64,000 bases of DNA from assembly GCA_035578905.1 (NCBI GenBank), contig JAQJVL010000152.1, forward strand, positions 558,001 to 622,000, given 5' to 3'. Positions within the stretch are counted from its first letter, which is position 1; each line of letters begins with the position of its first letter. The DNA is from Stictocephala bisonia. Its lineage: Eukaryota; Arthropoda; Insecta; Hemiptera; Membracidae. The notes under the pieces were generated by a model. That model made no database searches, was not told the DNA's origin, and saw nothing but the letters and a program-made list of their open reading frames with translations. Of this stretch, positions 1 through 10,300 are shown in pieces. Both the position numbers and the translations under genes were made by a program.

Positions 1-1
1 C

Positions 2-982
2 AAACCTCGCAACGTAACACCCCTGATGGGTGACCTACCCCCCTCCAGAGTGACCCCTGCTCGACCATTTTCGTCTACCGGCATGGACTACTGTGGACCC
101 TTTATGAACAAGATGTTGACCCTTCGCTCTATTAAGCACGTAAAAGTGTATTTGTGTATTTTTGTTTGCATGGTGACCAAGGCCGTACACCTCGAAGTTG
201 TCACGGACCTCACTACAGACGGTTTCATAGCCGCCCTAACCCGTTTTGTTTCTCGCCGCGGTCTGTGTACAGATCTCTACAGCGACTGTGGTACAAACTT
301 CATCGGTGCCGATGCCACGCTTCGTCGCCTCATCGACACTCAAGTCAACTCTACCTCTGCACAAGAAGTGATACATCGCTTCACCGCCCCTCGTGGAATC
401 AGCTTCCATTTTAACCCCCCCGCTGCTCCCCATCACGGTGGATTATGGGAAAGTGCAGTGAAGTCGGCAAAATACCATTTAAAACGTGTGATGGGAGACA
501 CCATTTTAACCCTTCCCGAGTTTATAACTCTGTCAACTCAAGTGGAGGCGATGCTTAACTCTAGGCCTCTCACGCCTCTCTCAAGCGATCCCTCTGATCT
601 GACCGCTTTGACTCCCGGTCATTTTTTGATCGGCACCACCCTGGCAGCTGTCCCTGAACGCAACGTCAGTGAAGTGCCCCTCAACCGCCTGAAACATTGG
701 CAACTGACACAATCTTTGCACCAGCGGATTTGGCAACGTTGGAGCCTGGAATATATCCACATGCTACAACAGCGCTCAAAATGGACCAGCTCCAAGAATA
801 ACATCGAGATTGGTGACCTCGTGCTTGTGCACGCCCCCTCTGCACCCCTCACTTGGCCTCTTGCTCGAGTGACGGGTACTCACCCTGGCAAGGACGGCAT
901 CGTCCGTGTCGTGGACCTCAAGACGGCCACCGGACATCTCACGCGTCCAGTCGTCAAGATCTTCCCTCTGCCCCTGAAATAA
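2..982 (+). CDS. BEL/Pao retrotransposon Pol, integrase end (5' partial)
   Basis: C-terminal part of a Pao/BEL polyprotein. The frame is open from base 2, so the reading frame continues off the left edge; the first in-window Met at 26 is not a start. The integrase core shows the DDE set: Asp in STGMDYCGPF, Asp in SDCGTNFIGAD, and Glu in HHGGLWESAVKSAKYHLKR. It is followed by the BEL-specific tail with EAMLNSRPLTPLSSDPSDL, TPGHFLIG and a chromodomain-like small barrel region. The frame is intact to TAA at 980-982. The integrase inserts element cDNA into the genome. With an intact frame and 3' LTR beside it, this looks like the youngest insertion at this end. Protease and reverse transcriptase would lie to the left, outside the window. 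Confidence 0.9.
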   Translation, partial: KPRNVTPLMGDLPPSRVTPARPFSSTGMDYCGPFMNKMLTLRSIKHVKVYLCIFVCMVTKAVHLEVVTDLTTDGFIAALTRFVSRRGLCTDLYSDCGTNFIGADATLRRLIDTQVNSTSAQEVIHRFTAPRGISFHFNPPAAPHHGGLWESAVKSAKYHLKRVMGDTILTLPEFITLSTQVEAMLNSRPLTPLSSDPSDLTALTPGHFLIGTTLAAVPERNVSEVPLNRLKHWQLTQSLHQRIWQRWSLEYIHMLQQRSKWTSSKNNIEIGDLVLVHAPSAPLTWPLARVTGTHPGKDGIVRVVDLKTATGHLTRPVVKIFPLPLK

Positions 983-1060
983 GTGACTGAGTGTCCGCCC
1001 CCATGTACTATATTTTTTTTCTCTTGTGTGTTCAATGTTTTGTTGAAGCCTGCAATGCTT

Positions 1061-1074
1061 CAAGGGGGCCGGAA
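1061..1074 (+). promoter_or_regulatory. Polypurine tract of the BEL/Pao element
   Basis: A purine-rich run (caagggggccggaa) lies immediately before the TG that opens the LTR. This is the usual position of the plus-strand priming site. The call is by position and composition. Confidence 0.6.
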
Positions 1075-1641
1075 TGTTTAGTATTCTTAAGTTAGCATAA
1101 GTATATATATATCTATTATTTTTAATTGTCTTCAATGTATGTTACATTCTCTGTATGTTGGTACTACTTGGACAATATGGCATGGAGGTTAGAAGGTTTC
1201 CCCCTCTCTCTTATTGTAAAACCGCGCCAAACCCCCTCTTCCCTTGCCGCGAAAGACAGACACAGTCAGTGCTTTCCAAACTCTCGCCCCGTGCACGTGC
1301 TATTGTGGTGTGCGTAGCGTAGCCAGATAGTGTGTGTGTGACAATCCTTGTGTCTTCGGAATCACTCCTCTACCAGAACTTCTCTCTTCTCATCGTGCTC
1401 GCCCCGGGGTCATCACACAGCGGTGGACTACCCAACCGACAACCAGCCAAGTGTGTTATATTTTCACCTTACATCAGCTCAAGGTACTGTCTGCTTTCTA
1501 TCTCTATATATATCTACTTATGACATAAAACCCCTCACCGTCTTAATCGGTATATATTAAGTGGTCCTTCGCCCCCTATGTATTTGTTGTGTAATCTATA
1601 ATTAATGTGATAAAGTCTCTTTCTCTCACGGTTCCTAAACA
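1075..1641 (+). repeat. 3' LTR of the BEL/Pao element
   Basis: The segment opens TGTTTAG and closes CTAAACA, a perfect 7-bp terminal inverted repeat of the TG...CA type. It starts directly after the polypurine tract and is 567 bp long. A TATA-like run (aagtatatatatatct) lies near 1099. Immediately after 1641 comes piggyBac coding sequence, so the LTR end is also the insertion junction. The 5' LTR is off the window, so LTR identity cannot be used for dating here. Confidence 0.8.
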
Positions 1642-2936
1642 ATAAACATGGGCCTAATTCCGATGAATTCTATTGAGGAGTACTTTAGCACAAAACTAGA
1701 ATCTCGTATTCCATTTTTCAGTAATGTATTTTCCAAAAATGAGTTCCTCAACATTTTTTGGCAACTTCATTTTACACATGATCAAGGACAGGGTGACGAC
1801 GCTAGAGAAATAGGTTTTCTAATACAGCCTATTGTTGATCATATTAGTAGTTTGAGTAAATTATTTTATACTCCAAGTAGTAGGGTTGCTGTCAATGAAA
1901 GTACTATATCTTTCAAAGGCAAAGTAAGTTTTAGGATATATAATCCACAGAAACCAACAAAGTTTGGTATGAAGCTCTTTGTCATATCAGACTGTGCAAA
2001 TGGTTATATATATATGACTTCATTCCCTACTTTGGGAAACAAGAAATTATCCAATTCAACACTTCTGAAAACTACACAGATAGTCAAATCTTTGTGTCAA
2101 TCAGTTATTTTGAAGGATCCTAGCAAACCTACAACTGGCTTACATGTATATACTGATCGATACTACACTAGCCCTGAGCTAGCAAGGGAACTGCTTAGTT
2201 TAGGTTGTTTCCTTACAGGTACTGTTATGCCAACAAGAGTGGGAATGCCTCCTAACCTAAAAATGAAAACTAAAAAATTTAAAAGGGGGGAAGTCCTTGC
2301 TCAAAGAAAAGATAATACTCTGGTAGTTTCTTGGAGAGATAAAAGAACTGTACATATGCTAACTATGAACAATAAAGGTAGTAGGTCTGATATGACTGAT
2401 GTACAAAGTAAGTAGCCAAATAGACAACCAACATTCAAACCAAATGCAGTTGTAGACTACACAAAACACATGGGAGCAGTAGATCGAAGCGATCATTTTA
2501 TATCTTCATACCAGTTTATGAGGAGAACACGTAAGTGGTACCGAAAAACATTTTTTTGGCTGTTAGAGGTAGGAATTGTAAATTCATACATATTGTACAA
2601 GGAAATACAAAATAAAACCTACAGAAAGCAATGACACACAAAGAATTCAGGAAGAGTTTAGTGAGGGACCTTGTAGCTGACAAAGTAGCGCAACCAACTT
2701 CAAGACGTGGGCGACGCGGTCGAGCCAGTCACGCAGCAACACCCTCCATAGAACGTCTGAACAAGAAACCGCATTTTATTCAGAAGAGACCAAAGGGGAC
2801 TGCTAGATGTGTAGTTTGTTTAGAGAAAGGCTTGTGTAAAGAAACTGTGTATTCATGCAAAACTTGTACAAATCACCCAGCACTACACCCCGAAATTTGC
2901 TTTGAAGCATATCACACAATGGATGATTATTCATAA
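1642..2936 (+). pseudogene. piggyBac-family transposase, interrupted and degraded
   Basis: The frame continues straight from the BEL junction: INMGLIPMNSIEEYFSTK is the typical piggyBac MG....I..Y.S block. Catalytic blocks are VAVNESTISFKGK (first Asp position, here Asn), HVYTDRYYTSPELA (second Asp kept) and HMGAVDRSDHF (third Asp kept). A TAG at 2413-2415 breaks the frame, and a TGA at 2632-2634 lies at the switch to the frame starting at 2631. The tail carries a cysteine-rich zinc finger (CVVCLEKGLCK, CKTCTNHP, HPEICFEAYH) before the stop. The enzyme would do cut-and-paste transposition into TTAA. The N-terminal half was separated by the BEL insertion and is outside the window. Confidence 0.9.
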
Positions 2937-3261
2937 AATGAATGCAACTCTAATTAATTTATAATTTGTTACTGATTAAATATCTTCCTTTTCATGTTAC
3001 ATATTTTACTGTTTGATTTCATATATTGTTCTATTTCATTATACTGTAAATATTTGTTTGTAGGCCTTTCCTCAAAAAACTCATTTTGCTTATTATACAC
3101 ATGTTGCATAAGTTATTAAAAAAAAGTATTTATGTATAAATATATTTTTTTCTTATTTATATAACCTATATGTTGCTTTAAAAAAAATGGCTTTAGGTAA
3201 TTATAAAAAAAAATTATTTCATAATTTGGCTCTGTGGCAACATTATAAAAAATGAATAGGG

Positions 3262-3276
3262 CGTGCTAAGGGTTAA
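3262..3276 (+). repeat. piggyBac right terminus and TTAA target site
   Basis: The end cgtgctaaggg (to 3272) is followed by TTAA at 3273-3276. This fits the CCC...GGG|TTAA ends of piggyBac elements. The left terminus is off the window. Confidence 0.75.
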
Positions 3277-4108
3277 ATTTAAAACAAAGATTTGTGTGGA
3301 AAAATTTATATTAATTTACCCGCAAATTATTGGTTAATTTATTAAAAGCAGATAGTTCCAATAAAAATCACTAAGTGCAATAATTACTTATTCCGTAGTT
3401 TAGAGTTTTTTTTTAAATTACTTTTTGTTGAAAGTTTCTTAGATCTTGTAGGTAGTTTCATTTTCAAACCACTAAATTTAAAGGTCTAAAAAATGTTTAG
3501 TGCTATCTCTGTACTATTCTATCTGTGCAAATTCTATACGTTTTGTTGTTATTTACGTTACATAAACATTATACTGTCCATATTAGTAGACTACCTAATT
3601 CGGACGATCGCAATTTATTCTCCATTTTACTGCAAATCACAAATATTACAAAACGATAAGACCGAACGCAAGGACTAAATTCCCCAAACTAATATCAAGT
3701 AGTCTAGACAACAGTGACAAGAAACAGTAATAAAGATAAGATAAGGAGACATACAGATAAACGCCTCAAAACTAATGGGTGCATTGTAACAGCGATAACA
3801 TTGACTCCAAGGGCCGAGCAACGCAACCGTAAACAACCAGTGCTGCGACGTCCACACGTTGTTGAGCTATTGGTCCACTCAGCGCAAGAAGTGAAGGCCA
3901 TGTCTTTGATCAGTAATGGGTTAACTACTTATATTCATTTTCAAAATTTGAAATACTCACTAAATGATAGAAAAAGTTTATTAAATAAAAACAATAATCT
4001 ATGTACTTCATACCAAACAAGTTGTAGTTATTTTTTAACTATATATTTATTTTTATATTGACCGACTCAAATCTTAACAGCACGTCTATTCATGTTTTAA
4101 AGACACAC
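3277..4108. other. Intronic, nothing recognised
   Basis: AT-rich sequence between the piggyBac end and EPG5 exon H. Only short chance open frames are present, and I see no repeat or terminus. Confidence 0.5.
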
Positions 4109-4354
4109 CTTTAGAGCAGTATCGACAGTGTGCTTGTTCTTGTTTAGAGCCAGCTCTTTGACAAGTTCTTGCCAAACACCATTGGTACCCTGAGTGTTCA
4201 GCTCCTCAACATGCAGGGCAAAGTATGCAAACCAAGGAGCTTGTGGATAGGAACCCCCCTGGGGTACTAGTGACCCTAGTCCGTTGTTACTTCCTGACAC
4301 CCAGCTGAACAGCGAAGATAGTCGTGAGTTAGCCTGTGTTGTTGATATAAGAGT
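4109..4354 (-). CDS. EPG5: EPG5 exon H (most 3' exon in the window)
   Basis: A 246-bp exon (82 codons, phase 0 to 0) between ttgtttcag and AAAG|gtgtgt. It reads TLISTTQANSRLSSLFSWVS, then APWFAYFALHVEELN, then VWQELVKELALNKNKHTVD, ending ALK. It corresponds to the LLSSLVSWIVAGN...VWFAWTVLNMES and DQALKKA segments of human EPG5. The intron before it is 21 kb, the longest in the window. The following exon lies beyond base 1, so the downstream intron exceeds 4.1 kb and contains the BEL and piggyBac pieces. Confidence 0.92.
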
Positions 4355-7300
4355 CTGAAACAAATCACAACCATCAAGATATTATTAATATGATCAACTC
4401 AATAAAAATAAATAAACCATGTTCGTGGTATATTTGTATTTTTTTAAATTTTACTTATCTACTTTATCCTTTAAATATTTTTAAAAAATCATTTTTTACA
4501 ATTTTAGCAAAACACCAATTATTAAACCCATTATTGTCTAGATAAAAATAGTTAAATGTAATAATTGACTTATTTCAAGCTGACAATACTTTTGGCTCTG
4601 TCGGTTACAATTATACAGTACTAATGTAATTTTGTTAAAATTCAATATTATGCCTCTGAACTACAATATTGACTTAAATAGGCCTTAACTCTATCAGATA
4701 GTCCAAAATGTATTTTCTTAAAACTCTTGTGTTTATATTTTTGTTTCATCACTAGGTTAACATCATCAGAGCACTTGCCAAAATTAAAATTAAAACAACA
4801 CAAAACACATAGGCCTACAGTTGATTGAAGCTACAATCATTAGAGTAGAGTTCAGCTGTTCACTAATTTTCTTTTTATTATTTAGTTGAATATTATAAAG
4901 GAGCTGTATTTGTATTTTAATTTTTTGTTGAGTACAAGCTCTTTTTCCTCTTGTTCTTGAAATAATTTATAAATTTCGTACTCTTCAAAAGTATTACGCT
5001 TTCTACCTTTTTACACAAATGCAAAACTTCGAAGCCATTGTTAATGTCGCTCATTGAATGATTGCTGTCAATAATATATTGAGCAAACTGCTGATTTCTG
5101 TTTTGTGGTTTTTGGATTGGGCCTATGTTCTTTAAATCATATTTAAAAACTACTCACATTCCAAGTCAGTCTGGTGTATGTATGAGAATCGGCACACATA
5201 ATCATGTACACACCTGATTTTTGTATTTTATCATTACTTAAAATACATTTTTTATTTGCTTATTTGATATATTCTTTTTATATGAGTAAAAATCAGCAAC
5301 CACGACATATAAATGGGAATGGCAATGTTGGTACCTTTATGTCCATTCTCAGGGTTACCAAATTCTCAGAAAATAACGTTTGATCAACTTATAACTTGAA
5401 TACTTAAAACAAAAAACTATTTTCGTATCCAGATATTGTCATATTTTATTCTTAGACACGAATTTAAATAATATGGTTTTCCTGGCTTCACTACAACATT
5501 CACAGCTACGGTAGCCCGTCCCGGCTTATTCCCGGTTTCCCGCTTGAGTGGCCACTCTGAATAGATGCTGATAGGTTCATAACCTAAAATAATTTTATAT
5601 AATTTTTTTATAAAAAAGAGCTCTTACACAACGAAAAGTTACAATTCAATTCCCACTCCATCTTCAACAAAATAATATATAAGAAAAGGAGTGAGCACAG
5701 ACGATCTCTACTCAGGTTGTAGCTTCAAATTACTGAAGAGGAGGCGGAAATAAATGAAAAAATATAACTGTAGTCTGCTTACTACCTAAGCCGGGATTGA
5801 GATATCACGTGTGAGCCTACATGTTTTATGGTTATGTTTGTGTTAGTTTAATTTTAATTTTGACAAGTGCTCTTAAAACGTCGACCTATTGACAAAACAT
5901 GTAAGCAAAAGAGTTTTATGAAAATACATTTTGGAATATCTGACATAAGTAAGACTAATTAAGTTCATTTATCTATCATAAAGCAATCAATGGAGTACTA
6001 ACGATTATGACATAATTTACTACTTTGATTAAAACAAACACAAAACACTTTGTGGGGTTGTTTTAAAAAGGGAAGGGAGTTAAAAACCAACTGTATCAGA
6101 TGCATATTGTACTGCAGTGGCACTGTAGGGTTATATTATCACTAAGCAAAATATTTTGTTTTTACTACTTCGACAATAAATTTATTTTAACATGTGTATA
6201 ACAAGTAATTTTAACATGATGTAGATAATAACTATAGAGGTGAATCCTTGAGAAGCTTCAGATAATAAACACAGGATAATTTTTTATTCCAGATCAAAAA
6301 TACAGCAAATTAAACATTTTTTGCACTCAAGTTAGAAAGATTATATGATAGATAATCAAAACTTATTTTCCTAGTTTAGTTCGGTCTTAAGAGATATTTT
6401 ATCTAACTATGTGTATCTACATCTGGAATGTAAAGAGCAATATTTTAGAGTAAATTTCAATAATGATTACTTTAGGATATTTTTTATCAAAACTTTTTTC
6501 TAGTCTACCACACAGTTTCTAAGATTTAAATAAGGTTTTTATAACCAATTTTAATTAATTTATTTTACTAGAAAGGAGGTTTTTTGTTAGTATGTTGTAA
6601 TAACCAATATATTCTATAGATTAATAACCAATATATTCTATAGATTAATAACCAATATATTCTATAGATTAATAACCAATATATTCTATAGATTAATAAC
6701 CAATATATTCTATAGATTATTAACCAATATATTCTATAGATTAATAACCAATATATTCTATAGATTAATAACCAATATATTCTATAGATTAATAACCAAT
6801 ATATTCTATAGATTAATAACCAATATATTCTATAGATTAATAACCAATATATTCTATAGATTAATAACCAATATATTCTATAGATTAATAACCAATATGT
6901 TCTATAGATTAATAACCAATATATTCTATAGATTAATAACCAATATGTTCTATAGATTAATAACCAATATATTCTATAGATTAATAACCAATATATTCTA
7001 TAGATTAATAACCAATATGTTCTATAGATTAATAACCAATATATTCTATAGATTAATCGAATAATCAAAATAAAAGTGTAACACTTAATTACACAACTAT
7101 GCTTTGATACAGTAAAATAGTCATTTTTAGGTGCCTCCTTAACCAACCACACCCATTACAATCCATTCCTGTTAAGAGTTAGACTTTTATACGTAGTCTT
7201 TTTGAAAAAATTTAACAAATTTATCCTGTAAAGGCAGACCACAGCTAGTAGCTTTTGTTATATTTTCATAGAATTGAATCATGTAAAGTTAAGAACCATC

Positions 7301-10300
7301 ATACCATTAATCAGGTATGGGGCCATCCGTAAATTACGTAAAGCTAAAATCAGGCTTTTTAGACCCCGCCTTCCCCTATGTAACAGACTTGTAACAGTAA
7401 TACCTAACCACCCTTAATAATTAAGTAACGCTGTCACCAAACCCCCCTCCAATTTCTTTAATCCATTTTCATACATATTATGATTTATGATGGTCATTTT
7501 ATTTTTATTTTGGTTTTTAATGGGGGGGGGGGAATATATTACTAACTTTAAAATCTTTTTAAAATATCTTGTATTTTTTGAAAAAAAAACCATCAAATTT
7601 TGGGAATGAATTCAAACAAATTATTGAGGTTTAATAGTTACATAACACTGAAACCCCCACCCTCTCCTCTAAAGGTGTATAACGCTGCCGAAAACCCCCC
7701 TCCCCCTCTAAAGGCGTTATGTAATTTAGGGACGGCTCCTATGTTACACCAAACAAGTCCACTAACACAAAATGCAGCAAATGCATAACGGATACAACAC
7801 AATAAAAACATGTGCAGTGCAGCTGGTTGTTAACACATTCAGTGCTAGCACAGCAATTTCGCATCATAACAGTAGCATGCACCAGGAGTATGCCACAGTT
7901 CCACGGCCCTGTACATTGGTTTTGTAAGGGAGTCAGTATGAGCTCAACTCTTGCTACTTGCCTGGGGACAGCGTATCACTCTCAGCCTCTTACTACACGT
8001 CATAGCTTATGTTCTTATAGGTATGTATAAACTTATAAGGTATATAAGCTTATATACTTACACGTCATATGTTATGTACTTCATTTGCGGTTCATGAAAG
8101 AATACTGTTATGAGTGAATACTGTGTTTTGTTTATACATGGTTATTGTTTATATTAATTAGTTTCTTATACATACTAGTGGACTTGTGCTGCTCCACAGC
8201 ATTACTCGATACTGTAAATTAGTGGGGAGGGGGGGGCGTTAGTAATTGTTTACCCCGTCAAAGGAGAAAATAGTATATGAAGAGTAATATACTTAAGTCA
8301 AGAAATCACATTAAATGTCACAGTCTATATTTTAAATATTTTTTAATATATATTTATAATGTCGCATGAAAAATCACATATCATTTAAAAATTTTTATTT
8401 AACATGTCGTTCCAGCTTTGTTCACAAAAAAAGACTATTTAATTTCACAATACTTCCATCCAAACCACATCGGATGGGAGCCGACCTTGAGGTTTAATTT
8501 CCACTTTAACATTTTTTAACGATTTTCCACGCGATGGGCCATATACAAATGACCATGACTGAATACTGGTTCAGGTTAGTAAACTCCGACTCGGTCAATT
8601 GTTTGTCCCTGTGCATTGTTAATTGTCAACCAATTGCCACTTTTATAGGGAATTGTTTTCGCTTAAATTAAAATTGAACTGTAGTGTCAGATGGTGATAA
8701 GTCAATGCAAGGTAATAGTATCGGTTTTCCAACCTCTCTAGTAATACCAGTAATAATTTCCAAATCTAAACATTTTTCTGACAATTGGTCTTATGCCATT
8801 TAGTAATCCTTTCATTGAATTAAGGTTTCTCAACAGCATTACACTGTACCTTCCCTCAAAGTCAACTCATGGGACGGTAAGCCAGTCACTTCAAGGCTGT
8901 TTAAGAATTGTAGCAGTTCACTCTCATCTTCAGTTATTTAAGTATTTACACTCAAGTAAGTTCAGGATGAACCTAAAAGGAGATCTAAAACCTTTTTATT
9001 GATCTCATCGCAGTGCTCATTCTTAAGTGCCAAAATTGCATGGCTTGAAAGGTAGGAAGCGTGATGAGAGAATTATGAATTTTGGCCATATATTTCGCTG
9101 ACTATATCTGAGTCTGAAATCAAGGACAAAGGCAACTCCACTAAACCGTCATCATAGGTAAAGTATAGTCCATTACCAATTTCGAGCAGGAAGTTAGTAA
9201 ATTCACATTCATTGGAGTTAGCCCTCATATTTTTGGTGAGTTTGAACACTTTGAAAAGATAACATAGCGTTGAACATTTAATTCAGTTCTGTACTGTAGC
9301 AGCTCTAGATGTGTGAGGTACAACTGGCAACACTTGCCGCAAATCTCCTCCTAAGATGACGATTTTCCCACCAAATGTTACATCGTTACTCATTATAGCT
9401 TTCCATTGTTGATTAATACACATCAAGGAATGTTTGTTGGCCATAGGTACCTCATCCCAGATGATTAACTTTGCAAAACGAATTATGGCGACTTCTTTAC
9501 TATTAACTTTTAAACTGGATACAGAATGTTCATGTAAATTTAGACTATATGAAGTGCTTTGGAAATCATCAGGATATAATGGAGAAATTCAGTGATGAAC
9601 AATGCCATGGGTTCTAAAGGAATAAGGACCATAGTTAGGTGGTAAATCAACTTTTGCAGCAAATGACTTGCTGTTGGTAAACCCACCCGCCCACCCATAA
9701 ACGTACAGTGGTATTGACCCACCCGCACACCCATACACGTACAGTGGTAATGACCCACCCGCCCACCTATAAACGTACAGTGGTATTGACCCACCCGCCC
9801 ACCCATACATGTACAGTGGTATTGATGCAGCTCACCCATACACGTACAGAGGTATACAACCACCCGCTCATCAATACAAGTACTGTGGTACTGACCCAAC
9901 CGCCCGCCCATTCACGTACAGAGGTATATACCCACCCGCCAATCCAAACAAGTACTGTGGTACTGACCCACCTGCTCACCCATACACGTATAGAGGTATA
10001 CACCTGTACGTGTATGGGCGGGTGGGTGGGTCAATACCACTGCACGTGAACTATTATTTAATCTATGAACTAAGATTACATTTTTTCACCCACTCGCCCA
10101 CCCATTCACGTACAGTGGTATTGACCCACTCGCCCACCCATTCACGTGCAGTGGTATTGACCCACCCACCCGCCCATACACGTACAGCCCTTCACACAAT
10201 AGGAGTAGCTGGAGATGGGGATGAAATGCACTGGTATTAATGAGGTCCAAATGTGGAGCAAATACCACTGGTAGGCCTACTACTACGGATGAACCAAATA

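Noticed and set aside
1126..1560. Small overlapping plus-strand frames between the integrase and the piggyBac
   Set aside because: They fall inside the LTR, which has matching TG/CA ends and is not expected to encode protein.
6568..7152. 194-codon minus-strand open frame with repeated IYRIYWLL
   Set aside because: It is produced by a 24-bp tandem repeat whose unit is divisible by three; there is no other support for a protein.
9540..10268. Several overlapping frames with WVGGWV or HPPAHTRT repeats on both strands
   Set aside because: All are translations of the 36-bp minisatellite. The same happens at 14.5, 16.4 and 61.1 kb.
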